Below the pieces are notes generated by a model. It was not told the DNA's origin. It did not search any database and saw nothing but the letters and a program-made list of their open reading frames with translations. The translations under genes were made by a program, and so were the position numbers. A DNA stretch of 64,000 bases, from positions 13,685,970 to 13,749,969 of the forward strand of contig NC_044922.1 in assembly GCF_003576645.1 (NCBI RefSeq). Reading direction: 5' to 3'. The stretch comes from Ipomoea triloba (taxonomy: Eukaryota > Streptophyta > Magnoliopsida > Solanales > Convolvulaceae). Shown here piece after piece: positions 33,584 to 45,000 of this stretch (within the stretch, counting starts at the first letter, position 1; each line of letters starts with the position of its first letter).

Positions 33584-34205
33584 ATAAATTAATATTTATA
33601 TTCTTTTGTAATTGATTAATTAAATATATTATTTTTTTATTATAACAGTTTGTTACTTTTATGGGTTTGGTTTTATAAATTGACTGATTTCTAAATAAAA
33701 AATTCGATGATTTTAGACAATGCAATGAGTTAATTGTTTTGAGCTTATTGGGTCAACCCAACAGTTTCATGCTAAGATTGATATCTCTACAAATAATTAC
33801 TCCACAAATTCGACAAATGCTTTGTAATATACTTATAATCCAATTGGTAATTAGGAAAATTCAATTTTTTAATAATTAATATCAAGAAAAAAAGTTAGTA
33901 TATTTATGTGAGTTTTGGTTTGAGAAAGTTTGAATCATTAAATGTGATTCTTTGAAATTATAAAAAAAAATCTAATCTAGGGCTTTCTCGGTAAATACAT
34001 TTTTTAAAGTTATTTTTAAAAAAAAATTAATTTACAAGAAAATATCATGATGGAATTAATTAACTTGAATGACCCGAATGAACCAAAATCAATAATTAAG
34101 GAATAAATAGTGATTAATACTACGTACAAGATGAGTAATAAAGATAAAGTTTTGTATTAATGACTTATCTTTTGCCCTTTATACATGCTCTTTGTTATTC
34201 TTGCT
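33584..34205. other. AT-rich DNA, no gene seen
   Basis: AT-rich with short A- and T-runs. A 30-base stretch around CCCGAATGAACCAAAATCAA (34072) recurs at about 37935. Confidence 0.4.
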
Positions 34206-34915
34206 CTCTTGATGGCTAGTCTTGGGCCCTTATGAGGTCGATCGGTGCTTGGCTCGCCCTAAGGCCTAGCCAAGGCCGATCGGTCCCCAAGCACGGGGCT
34301 TTGATTGATCACTCCTCCTTGGCCCATGTCCTTTTATATTGGAATGTCCCATGGGTTGAGGATGGAGCTCCTTTCGCTCATGGGATGTGTCTAGATGATG
34401 GCTTTGGACCCTTGGTATTCGGCTCTGCATAGGGATTATCGAGGCTGGTTGGCCCCCAAACGTGGGACCTTGCATTCACCTTTCTTGTTTTTACTCGTGT
34501 TTGCCTTGTTCATGTTGTGGTTACGTTGACTTGAGTATCATCCAACAACTACCAAGGCCTTCATTGGGCTTAGCTTATCGAATCCTCGCATGTTGCTCGT
34601 CCTGTGCGTAAATCGAAGGTGGCCCATGTGCTAAGCCCTTAATATTCCTCCTTGACTGACCTTGGGGCTAGCCTTGCACCTTGTTAGGGTCGACCCTTTC
34701 TTAGCTCGACCTCATGCCTTGGGGTCTTGGTTGATTCTCGTCTCCTCAATCGTTTCTCTTGAATTTAATATAGGGTACCTCATCGCCTTGTCGAGGCGCC
34801 ACTTGTTGCCACAAAAGTTGATTCATTGCCTTCGTCGTCATAGTCGACCTCGAGGTCGTGTTGGGGTTCGACCTCGCCTTAAGCCTTGCCAAGCTTGGCT
34901 ATAAGTAGAGCCGTC
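34206..34915. other. GC-rich island, LTR-like, unclassified
   Basis: The base composition changes sharply. Phrases such as GGCCGATCGGTCCCCAAGCA and GGCTGGTTGGCCCCCAAACG are diverged internal repeats. Open frames of 66-80 codons on both strands are consistent with the high GC and carry no motif. It resembles a retroelement LTR or a transposon fragment, without identifiable ends. Confidence 0.35.
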
Positions 34916-35760
34916 AAAATGAACTTAACCCGCCGGGCTAGTCCGTCCTGCCTGGCAAAAAGGCGTGGCGGGCTTTGAATTTTATGACGGGCTTTTTTAT
35001 CCTGCACTACAAAACAGATCTAAGCCCTCGATCTAGATCAACTGCCCATGATGAAAGAATACTGGCAGTTGAAAGAATACTAGAAAAAAAAAAAAAACAG
35101 CTTAGCTTCTTGGAAGTTGAATTCTTCAAATCGCAACCAAAGACTTAATAAAAGTTCAACCATTACTAATACTTAATGAAATAATTCGCACACTGAATTC
35201 ACAACCAAAAACATTAGGTTCAAAGTTATGCATCCATAGGTTCAAAGTTATGAACATGCACCTAATGATTAAAATTTATGCACTCGTAGGCTAAACTCTG
35301 TGCACCCCAAGGTGCAAAGTTATGTATGCACCTTACAGTGCAAATACATTTTAAAGTTATGCACCCAACGGTCTAAAGTTATGCACCTTAAGTTCTAAGT
35401 TATGCACTCGAAGAAGGGAAATAATGTTCCCATCTTTTGAGAATCTAATAAACTTAAACACGCACTAAAAGAGAAGCTATGCGTTCAAAAAAATATGCAC
35501 TTGAAGAAAGAACAATATGCACTAGAAGAAAGAAAATAATGCATCCATCTTATGAGAAGCTAATAAAGTTAATATGAACTAGAAGAGAAACTATACACTC
35601 GAAGAAGGAATATAATGCAGCCAAAGAAAAAAAAATGAACTTACTTATACAAAATTACCACAATGCTATTGCATTTATTTTTAATTTTTCTTCATTCTGG
35701 ACAAAATCAGTAGTTGAGATTTAACCCCATTTTACACTTGGGAGAAGCATGCATCTGATC

Positions 35761-35819
<59 letters not shown>

Positions 35820-36607
35820 GATTATATTTTTAATTTTTTTAAAGTACTAATAGATTGTGTATATTGCTCTTAAAATGTTGTACATTATTTTTTAATTTGA
35901 TAAAATTGTGCTCGCTTACTAACCATCAATGTGGCTTTGTAGCTACGGGTGGAAATAGGCCGAGTCGAGCCGAGCTTTAGGCGTAGGCCTGCTACATAAA
36001 TCTAAAGCCTAGGCCTGGGTCTGAGTCTGTATGTAGGCATTTTGTTAAGCTCAAGCCTAAGCTTACAATTGGCCTGGCCTGGCTTGAAGTCTTTTTAAAA
36101 GTATGTTTAATAAGCCTATTTAAAGGCAACATGTTAAGACTTTTTAAAAACTTTAATAAGTATATCTAAATAATTTAAGAAATATACCTAATATATAATT
36201 ACATAAGTATATTAGCATAATGCAAACATAATAGCATTAAAATAAAAATAAAATAAAATAAAACAAGTCACGACTTCAGCATGCCCGTTAACTTGTTTAG
36301 AAATAAATTCAAAATTGTATTATAATTTGTTATCCTATATAACATCATAAATAATATACAATCAACTCACACAATAAGTTGCGACATTTCATTAAATATT
36401 ATGACAGTAAAAACAGTTAAAGAAAAAATCAAACAATAAGAATACTTACAACAGGATTAACATAAATATTTATACTTGAATCATAATTTAGAATCGGATT
36501 TTGGAGGTGGAAGGTTATGTTATATATATACTTGAATCATAATTTAGAATCGGATTTTGGAGGTGGAAGGTTATTTTGTAATTTTATATACTTAGGGTTA
36601 TGTTATG

Positions 36608-36608
<1 letters not shown>

Positions 36609-36671
<63 letters not shown>
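36609..36671. repeat. (TA)n microsatellite
   Basis: About 30 TA units directly left of the foldback element. The apparent open frames here are low-complexity artefacts. Confidence 0.95.
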
Positions 36672-36674
<3 letters not shown>

Positions 36675-37005
36675 TTTTCCGTGCGGTCGGTGCGGTATAC
36701 ACCACTATGTATACAAATATACACCACTCAATGTTTGAAAATGCACAACAATGAAAATATACAAAAACACCAAAAAAACACACAACATACCCAAAATAAT
36801 GCACCATAACTCTTCTGTCCCTAAGTGTGGATTTTTGAACACTATGTGTTGTATATTTGCATGCCTAGTGGTGCATTTTTTGGTGATGCATACCGAATGA
36901 TGCATATTTATGTTGTGAATTTTCTAACATTGAGTGGTGTATATTTGTATACATAGTGGTGCGACCGCACTGACCGCAAATTAAGGCGCGGCCGCACCTG
37001 AACTC
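36672..37005. mobile_element. Foldback element, copy 2
   Basis: The left arm (GTGCGGTCGGTGCGG, ACACCACTATGTATAC, ACACCACTCAATG) and the right arm (CATTGAGTGGTGTATATTTG, GTATACATAGTGGTG, CCGCACTGACCGC) are inverted. The element is related to 8165-8466 and, like it, touches a (TA)n run; the right flank is (CT)n then TATATATA. Confidence 0.8.
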
Positions 37006-37647
37006 TACCCTCTCTCTCTATATATAGGCCAGGCCTGAAAGTCGAGCCTATTATATATAGGTCTGACCTGTTTAGTTTAATAGACTTTTGAAATTGGCTC
37101 AAACCTGGTCTTTTTACTAAACGAGCTAGGCCTTAATTAGGCCCGGACATAGGCCTCTACGACGGGCTTGGCCTATTCCCACCCCTATTTGTAGTTGTCT
37201 AGAGTGGTTTAAGGCTAGTGCCTTAGAAGCTTATACACCGACACGGTGAAACCCAATGTAAAACTAACTAAACCCCCAAGTTTATACAAACCATCATTTC
37301 CATGCAATCTCTTTATACTACTAAAGTCACGGGATTTTGCTAATAGAATTCTTATGTTTTTCGGCTCAACTTAATAACTCTAATTTCTGTATTTTCCTTT
37401 TTTTTTGCAAAATTTTTATTCTTTTATTTCCTTTAGTAAATGCCTATTTTATAGCACATATATGTTTTTAATTGGTTTTGAGAATATTGGATTCAATTTT
37501 CAATTGTTCTATTTTAGGAGACCTGTGTGTTGGAACAAGTTAAACTATTTTGTTAGACTGTAATCATTAGATTTATGGCTAAGTTTTATCCTAATTGTTT
37601 TCTTTTTTCTGGCCTAGAGTTAATCTAATTGGTGTATATATTTATTA

Positions 37648-37935
37648 CTAGTTTTTTTGTATGCGCGATGGGCAAAAACATATGCCCAATATTTATATTT
37701 TAAAATATAACTAACAATTTCTTACTAATTAAAATCTAAATGAAAAAAGTTAATTATTATATTGATTCAATATATAATGTCCACAAATATTATTATCATT
37801 AAAGAATATAAGAAAAGATATGTTAAATGCATGTGAATGGTAAAGTTAATGGAAAAGATAACGGAAGTTATAACGGTAAGGATACTTTTGTCCAATTTTG
37901 TTTTTTTAGATAACGGAAGTTATAACCTAGTTGGC
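37648..37935 (-). mobile_element. Helitron 3' end, minus strand
   Basis: On the minus strand, GCCCATCGCGCATAC is followed by an A-run and CTAG|T (37648-37651), a Helitron-type terminus with a weak hairpin. The 5' limit is not certain; the GATAACGGAAGTTATAAC text near 37858 and 37912 probably belongs to its opposite end. Confidence 0.45.
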
Positions 37936-38099
37936 CCGAATGAACCAAAATCAATAATCAAATGAACACTTAAGCAAAAGTTGGGATGATATTGAAATGA
38001 ACATATTGATACTCTTTGAAAAGAAAATGATGTGTGTTCTTATGCCAAAAGTAAAATAAAATTATTATAATTACAGTATTAGTGATAGATATATTACAA

Positions 38100-38560
38100 A
38101 TATGCCCGGAACAAATCAACTCGGTGGAGCGGACTCAACCAAACTTGGGCCCGAGGCCAAATCTTGAGCTTGGCACCTCGGAGGTCCCCGCCAAATGCAC
38201 CTCGGAGGTCCCATGCCGAGCTCGGCGCCTTGAGGAGGTCCAAGGCCGAGCTCGGAGCTCGGTGCCTTCAGGAGGTCCAAAGTCAAGCTCTGAGCTCAGT
38301 GCCTTGAGGAGGTTCGTGGCTTCATGGACGATTGTAGCACGCACGCGTAGTGGAGGCGTTAGACCCGGTCAAGGAGGTCCAACTACCCGCCATTTTCTCG
38401 CCGGAGCAGTTAGGAGTTGATTAGTATAAAAACACTCTTCTTTGTCTTTTAGGACATCATTCCATTCTCTTGTAATAGCTTGACACAACTCATTAAACTT
38501 CGTCTCCATGACTAACAATTCATTGTCTTTTCTATTCCATTATCTTTGTCTTTATCTCTT
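38100..38560 (+). repeat. GC-rich minisatellite with promoter-like end, LTR-like
   Basis: A unit of about 40-50 bp (CCGAGCTCGGCGCCTTGAGG plus AGGTCCAA) repeats at least four times with variation between 38165 and 38315. It is followed by a TATA box in AGTATAAAAACAC (about 38423) and a transcript-leader-like stretch. This organisation fits a retroelement LTR, but no ends or partner were found. Confidence 0.4.
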
Positions 38561-39299
38561 ATTATTTATCATTTAATTATTAGATTATTTGAGTCAGACC
38601 ATATGCCAGTCAATTTAATCCTTCAATTGCATTACAATTTAATCGAATTAACATAAACTTTGATAGATGAACCAACCAATTAATATTTCGACACCTACTT
38701 TTACATCATTTTCCATTCTCATAAGTACACCATAAATTAAAGCACCATAAATATTATACTTTTTGCAATAAATATTTGGCAATAGAATCCGTCTACATCC
38801 TTTAGAAAATATAGACCACAACTATAAGTCAAAGATTGACTTCTACAATTTAGTTGCAACTCTTTAACATGACCACACATTCTGATATATATTCATCTTT
38901 TTTTTTTTTTTTTGTTAAATATTCCAACGAATTCAATTAATTATGTGATCTAGTATTTTAGAATATATTACTTGTGTGCATAAATAAAGAGAAAATTGAC
39001 CAATAATTAGTCACAGAAATGACTATTTGCATACTTAAAAAAATATATTTGGACGTTTGATAATTAATTGTTAACTGATAGTCAATTGTGTTATCAGACA
39101 CTCAATTAACGATCGGGCACGGAGCACGCTTTGGGGCAGCTGGAACTCGGAGAGTTTGTGCCATGCATGTTTGTCACGCCAATTCATCCGCATATATGCT
39201 GAGGCAATTTTGAAACTGCTTCCCTTTTCAATGTTTTCCACTTGCCAACGCCGGCTCCTGTGGTGAGGTTTTCCTTACTAATATCATTACCGGCAAAGC
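38561..39299. other. AT-rich spacer with a short GC-richer patch
   Basis: 39105-39290 is GC-richer and reads partly as protein-like text without a consistent open frame. It is unidentified. Confidence 0.3.
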
Positions 39300-39371
39300 C
39301 TTCGTGCTTCAATAGGTTGAGAAAGTAGTAATGAACATATACTGCATTGTAATAGAGTCAGTAGTATTAAA
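39300..39371 (+). mobile_element. SINE 3' fragment
   Basis: GTGCTTCAATAGGTTGAGAA, then GCATTGTAATAGAGTCAGTAG matches the 3' body of the local SINE family. The head is missing. Confidence 0.55.
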
Positions 39372-40195
39372 AAATAAAACACTTAAAATGAATATATTCA
39401 TAAATATTATTGGATATAGACGAAAAATAAAAGACATCAAAAGTTAAAATTTTATACAAATATTAATGAGTATATGGGAGAGCCTAAAAGTTTATAAATG
39501 TTTGTCCAATAAACTTTAATTTTATAAACTCGTACAAAGTTGATGAAAGTTTAAAAGATTCTAGGAAAATTTAGAAATATTCTTTGAAAATCATTTAAAA
39601 TCCATCACTTCAAATTTTTTTGAAAGTTTATAAAAGTCTCGATTATTGAATACACTCCTTAATATATGTGAAATTTTAATATCCGATATCCGGACATAAC
39701 TTATATAGTTATATTACAATATAACCTAACTAAAAATATCCGAACCAATAATATATTGAGTTCAATCAAAATCTAAAAATTAGTATAGAGTTCAAATTTT
39801 AATTGTGAAATTTGAATAATGTCTAACTTTAAGCATAATCAAATAAGTTATGTTTATATAAATAAATGCAAGTAGAAAAGATAGAAGATGATGATAAATA
39901 AAAGAAGATAATAATGAATGTAATTATAGTAATGCATAAATATGTAAGTAGATAATGGTAAGAGTTTGGCTATAATGATATATAACCAAAATAGATATTG
40001 TATGCGTATTTAGAAAATAGTTTTTAAAAGTTCTCATGTTTTCTAAATAAAACTGAAAAATATTTTCAATTTTCAAAAAAAAAAAAAAAAGTGTACATTT
40101 TAGTAATCAAGTTTTGTATTTCCTGTTCTCCAATTAAAAAATTAGAGAAAATTTTCAATTGATAATAATAAGCAGCCCTTAAACTTTAATCAATT
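39372..40195. other. AT-rich DNA, no gene seen
   Basis: No open frame, repeat unit or transposon end was recognised. Confidence 0.5.
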
Positions 40196-40199
40196 TACA

Positions 40200-40581
40200 T
40201 CCACATATCTACACTTTCGTGGACTTACTCAACGCATCTCATTTTGACTTTCACGTAATCATACAATAATAAAACAATAACACGGAGTAATGTTTTAGTG
40301 TTTTACCACATCAGATATATACTTTGGACTATTGACCTTTGAAACCTTCAATGACAAACTAACAAACAAACAAACAAAAAAAAAAAGTACTCGGTAACAA
40401 ACAAAACAAAACAAAATACCCCACGTTACCGCGTAGTCAACACCCATCGGCATTTTCAGCCGTCCCGTGACCTCCCTAGCTCTATAAATACTTCTCCTCC
40501 CCGTCACTTATTTCTCCAACTCTCTTTCAACACCCATCGGCATTTAACACATTTTGTAAGGAGAAAACAGCGACACAGAAA
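40200..40581 (+). promoter_or_regulatory. Duplicated EXO70 promoter before the pseudogene
   Basis: It is very close to the copy 1 promoter where the two can be compared (40422-40520 versus 1-100). It keeps CCGCGT (40429-40434), AGTCAA (40435-40440) and TATAAATA (40483-40490). The leader contains a second copy of CAACACCCATCGGCATTT (about 40528-40545) that also occurs at its original place (about 40438-40455). Confidence 0.7.
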
Positions 40582-40776
40582 ATGAGGAACCGATCGTCAT
40601 CACCATCGACTCGTTATACATTTTGCGAAACCATCGCGATCGCCGAACCGGTGATCAGAAAATGGGACTTTCAAGCCTCCGCCACCTTCGCCGGAATATC
40701 GAACCTCTTACGGGACAGTCCGGTGGAGGGCAAAACAGTTCTTTCGCTGCGTTGATGACTTGCAGCATAGGCGCAG
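40582..40776 (+). pseudogene. EXO70: EXO70 copy 3, 5' fragment
   Basis: The ATG at 40582 opens MRNRSSSPSTRYTFCET as in the two full copies. A 15-base in-frame deletion removes the five residues after CET. An extra base at about 40730 (GGCAAAACAG versus GCGAAACAG) shifts the frame, giving TGA at 40753-40755 after 57 codons. Similarity to EXO70 stops at about 40776 (TTGCAGC), where unrelated DNA begins, so more than 85% of the gene is gone. The promoter is intact, so a short non-coding transcript is conceivable. Confidence 0.9.
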
Positions 40777-41025
40777 AAGAGTACATTGTCGTGTCTTAAA
40801 AAAATCAATTCAACACAACCATCTTTAGTGGCGAAGCCTGAAATTAAGTTAAGTGGGCGAAGAAGCAAACGTAAAATAATGAATACAAAACTGTTCAAAT
40901 ACAAAATATCACATACAAATAAGATTGTTCAACTACAAAATACATTATAAATCACAATACAAAGTTTATGATGAATTATGGGATAATATTCCTCTACACT
41001 CTCTTAGTTTTTGAAATCGTAGAAT
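40777..41025. other. Unclassified DNA joined to the EXO70 fragment
   Basis: The text TTTAGTGGCGAAGCCTGAAA resembles transposon or LTR-end sequence seen widely in plants, but no second end was found. It marks the breakpoint that truncated EXO70 copy 3. Confidence 0.35.
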
Positions 41026-41109
41026 TGCTTCATTTGAAACTTGATAAAAAATACATTTCTCAACATATGCTTCATTTGAAACTTGATAAAAAATACATTT
41101 CTCAACATA
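41026..41109. repeat. Two 42-bp tandem units
   Basis: TGCTTCATTTGAAACTTGAT plus its 22-base continuation is repeated exactly once (41026-41067, 41068-41109). Confidence 0.9.
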
Positions 41110-41155
41110 TGACACTAAGCAATCATTTAATAAATCATCACTCATTCAGTTGGGT

Positions 41156-41498
41156 CACTACTAAACAAAAATGGTTTATTACGACGATTTTTTTTTTTTT
41201 TTTTACATATACACGATGATTTTCAAAATGCAGTGTAAGTGGGTGTCGTAGTACATAAATACTTTCTACAGCAGTTCTTGAGAATTGCCGTGTATACTAC
41301 CTTTATACGGCGGTTAAAAACCGTCGTATAATCTTAAATATATATGCCGTATAAACCACTTGAAAATGTCGGGTGATTAAAAAAATAGATTAGACGACGG
41401 TTCCAGACCGTGTAATCTATTTTTTCTAAAAAAAATCTATTACGGTTCCCACTTGGAACTGCCGTGTAATCTTTTTTTAAACACCAGCTCATTGTAGT
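41156..41498. mobile_element. Small CACTA-type (En/Spm) non-autonomous element
   Basis: It begins CACTACTAAACAAAAA and ends near CATTGTAGT, with sub-terminal motifs in both orientations (ACGACGGTT, AACCGTCGT, CCGTGTAATCT) as is usual for CACTA elements. The right terminus is imperfect and no clear 3-bp duplication was seen. It is 343 bp with no coding. Confidence 0.6.
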
Positions 41499-41657
41499 CA
41501 CTAATTCTGGAAATTGGTACAGGGTTTCTGGTCCTAGAATCCAATATCTCGCATATTATGATTGACTTTTCAGGAGCTTGTTTCATTTCAAGAATCCATG
41601 AGCTATGGGAGAAAGCAGAATGCTAGAGAGGGACATATTTTGAGTTCTTGTATGGAA

Positions 41658-42076
41658 TGTAAGATCAAGAAATACTGTCTAAACATACAGAATGAATCTA
41701 CGAGTAACCTAACCTCGTAGTAGCTGAAGCATAAATCGTGTTAATCTCCAGCCATAGTTGATGCCTTGTTGTGTAACTTGCGTTGCCTCATAAACTGTAA
41801 ATCAGCAGGGTGTTAGCCGTTTTGCCTCACACTTAACTCAGAACCCTAGATGGTGTCCTGGTATTATTTTCTAAGTAGTATGAGTACCATGTCTTTAAGT
41901 GCTATATAATTGTTGTCTTGTATCCCATCAATGCAGGCTTTATATAGGCATAATGGTGGATTGGACTAAACCTAGATGTCCAGTCCAACCTGTAATTTAA
42001 TGGGCCTAGTCCACTTGCACCACATTATTAAGACCCACAATATATAATATATATTGTATTAGGGAAAAGTCTTACA
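41658..42076 (-). repeat. 3' LTR of the old minus-strand element
   Basis: The 419-bp unit starts TGTAAGA and ends TCTTACA on either strand. On the minus strand a TATA box (CCTATATAAAG) lies near 41950. Confidence 0.75.
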
Positions 42077-45000
42077 GTCTCCCACTTGGTGCAAGTACTA
42101 GCACAACTTTCATTAAAGAACAAAACACATGAATCATAACGATATGTCCTCTACTCGACAGAGTAATATCTTCTATGTATCACATGCATTTTTATTCCCC
42201 AACTTAAGTCCTTTATGAACAAACCCAACATTTATTCTTGGTACCTTAAGAGATGTTTCTCAAAATAAAATATGTGCAACTTAAAAGAGAAAACCATCCA
42301 AATTGTACAAAAGAGTACACTTCATGATCTCTAAGATCCTTAATGTTAACTATGCCTTAAGTAGAGATCTCTTAATGTTAACATAATGCTAACTATGTTC
42401 CATGACTAGTTTATAACTTAACTTAAGAACTACCTCTAACGGCCAAGAGCTTGGAGTTGACACGTTTGTCACTCCCACTTATCAAAATAGACAAAAGATA
42501 GTTTAGTCATAGAAGCATTCCAACAACTTAGACAATAAACCAAAACTCTAAGTCTATAAATTTAGACTTTAAATATACACCATAACTTCTCAAATAACTT
42601 TAAGGTCCACTTTATAATGAACTGAACATTATGAGTCTTACTTTTATGTCTTGCAAAATTGTCCTGGACCTTACAAACCAGAATGGCCCAGGATCAATTT
42701 TGAAGAAACTAATTAAAGACTCTATTAAATGCTAAAGAATTTATTTAAATAACAGTGTCTCACAAGTTAAATGTTTTGTTCTAATAAACTCATTAATATT
42801 GTTACAACATTTTCATAAATATGTTGCACAACCAAATGTTCAATAATTTGAACTTATGAATTTATATGAACAAATACAAGATTGATACTTGTGGAATCTT
42901 TAGTGGAGCATCTTAATGATCTTTTCTAAATGATCACTCCCACTGATTAAAATATTCTTCAGCAGAATTAATGATATACGTACTCACAATTGATTTGACC
43001 AACTAAATAATGAAGATATAATTACCCACCATTAGTTGGGCATACTAAATAATCAATATTTGGTTCCAATCCAACTAAAGTAATAACTAATGAAGGCATA
43101 ACTCCCACCATAGTTGGACATACTAAATTAATAAAATACACTTTTCAAAACCAAGTTGGAGTTTGGCTCGAAAAAGGTACATTTTATTCTTGGAAACCAA
43201 AAGAGGTATATCAAATATATCACGTAACTTACTACAATTAGTCCAAATAACAGAGCAAGATTCGCGAAACAATTAATAAAAGTGGTTGAATTTTGGGGAG
43301 TAACTAAATTTATAATTGAACTAAATTTATAAATTCTAAGATATTGTGATAAAATTATTATCTAATGAGTTGAGAGATTTATTGACATAAAACTTGCCTG
43401 TAGGCTAAAGTTTTAATTATATTAAATCCAATTAAAACCCTTATGATAATATTTCATTTCACTTATTAAATAGACAGAAGAATCTAAAGATATAAAACTT
43501 GCATGTGGGCTAAAGTTTTACTCAATTAGATCCAACTGAAATTTTATGATGAAACAATTATCAAATGAGTTGAAGAATCATGTGATATAAGACGTGCCTG
43601 TAGGCTAAAGTTTTAATCAACGAGATTCATTACAACTATTATGATAAAACTTAAGAAATCATGTTTCTTTTCTTAATCCATGTGGGTAAATTAAGAAATA
43701 TGATCTAAAGTTTGCATCATAAAATTAAACTTTATGATAGAGATGGAAATTATTTACAAATAACCATAAAATAAATAAATTTATTTATTTCTATCATTAC
43801 TGATAAAACTACTAAACTACATTCCGATACATAATTGTGTGTGAGCTAAATTATGGTCGTACTTGTATTTCATCCTAATTAATTATACAAATATAACGAA
43901 ATTGCCTATGGGCTAAATTTCATCATCATATTAAATACAATTAATCAGAAATGATATGTCTAAAACTTTATGTGATTAAGATAAACCGCTCAATATATAA
44001 TTTTAACTGATTAAAGGATGTTGTGGCTACTCCCCAACCAAATTAAAATTATAAGATCACTAGACAATTATCAATTCATTGCCTAACCTTTATGTGATTG
44101 AAGCTTAAGAGATATCAGTAAATTAAAGATGTTATGCTATTCTTTAATGAACTGAAATCAAATCACATTGACAATGAACAATTAAAATTTTAACAAACAG
44201 ATTATACCATATCGTGATGAGAAAATCCAAATATATGATATTTAAGGGGACTAGTGGCACAAGAAATTCTTAATTCATGGCCATAAAACTAGTATGCCTC
44301 CTCAATTCATATGCACTCAATGTATAACTGTTTGGGGTATAAACCTAAAATTGTAGGGTATACACCAAAAAACTGCATGGTTCACCTATGATTAAAATTT
44401 AAATATGGGTGAACTAAATCAACGGACCAAATGTGCTTAAATTCAGGCACTACCGTAACTAAAGTTTATGTAGAAGTCCAACTTAATTAGGAACTAATAT
44501 AATTTCATCCTAAATTTATGCAGTGCTAAAGGCATAATAAAAAAAATATTGCATAATTTAAAACAAAATATTATGCTTAGGAAAAATATTCATAAATTAA
44601 AACATTAAACTCATATATTCCAAACAAATTGCATAACTTAAAACAATTATTTTTAATATGAGATTTCAAAGTATAGAATTAATATCCAAACACTAATATG
44701 AGTCCAAACCAAAGAGACCCAACAATTTTTAATAATGACATAATGGATATATACTTTGAAATTTCAAACTTTAAGCCCATGGAAAAAAAGTTTTAATGCA
44801 TAAAGATCAAATTGATGAGAAATAGACTCAATATTCAAATTTTAACAATATCAAACCAAAGAAATATGTTGTAATTTGTAAATCAAAATCTCACAAACCC
44901 TAATTGCATAATTAAAACCTAATATTATGCACTTAATGTGATCAAATGCATGAAATAATCCAAAGAGTACGAATCATACATAACCAAATATGAGCAATAA

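Larger units (their letters stand above)
35945..37188. mobile_element. hAT-type element, 1.24 kb, with known empty site
   Basis: Flanks TTGTAGCT (35937-35944) and TTGTAGTT (37189-37196) give a 7/8 target duplication. Copy A of the host repeat has a single TTGTAGCTGTCTAGAG at this point. The ends ACGGGTGGAAATAGGCC and GGCCTATTCCCACCCCTAT are inverted relatives. The interior has repeated GGCCTGGCCTG and AGCCTAAGC text and no transposase. A (TA)n run plus a foldback element is nested within it. Confidence 0.85.
35022..37640. repeat. Long repeat block, copy B (partner 15187-16743)
   Basis: It runs parallel to copy A, including the AAAGTTATGCACC array, the (TA)n run (35765-35815) and the text after it. 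It is interrupted at 35945-37188 by a hAT-type element. After 37640 it ends at a Helitron terminus. Confidence 0.75.

Noticed and set aside
36517..36809. Open frames over the (TA)n run
   Set aside because: Low-complexity Tyr-Ile repeats from the microsatellite.
15187..37640. Long repeat block as an LTR pair enclosing 15-37 kb
   Set aside because: The blocks have no TG/CA ends, primer site or polypurine tract, and the enclosed copia element has its own LTRs and target duplication.
38082..38420. 112-codon frame in the GC-rich minisatellite
   Set aside because: It follows the repeat period, and the opposite strand is equally open; no domain.
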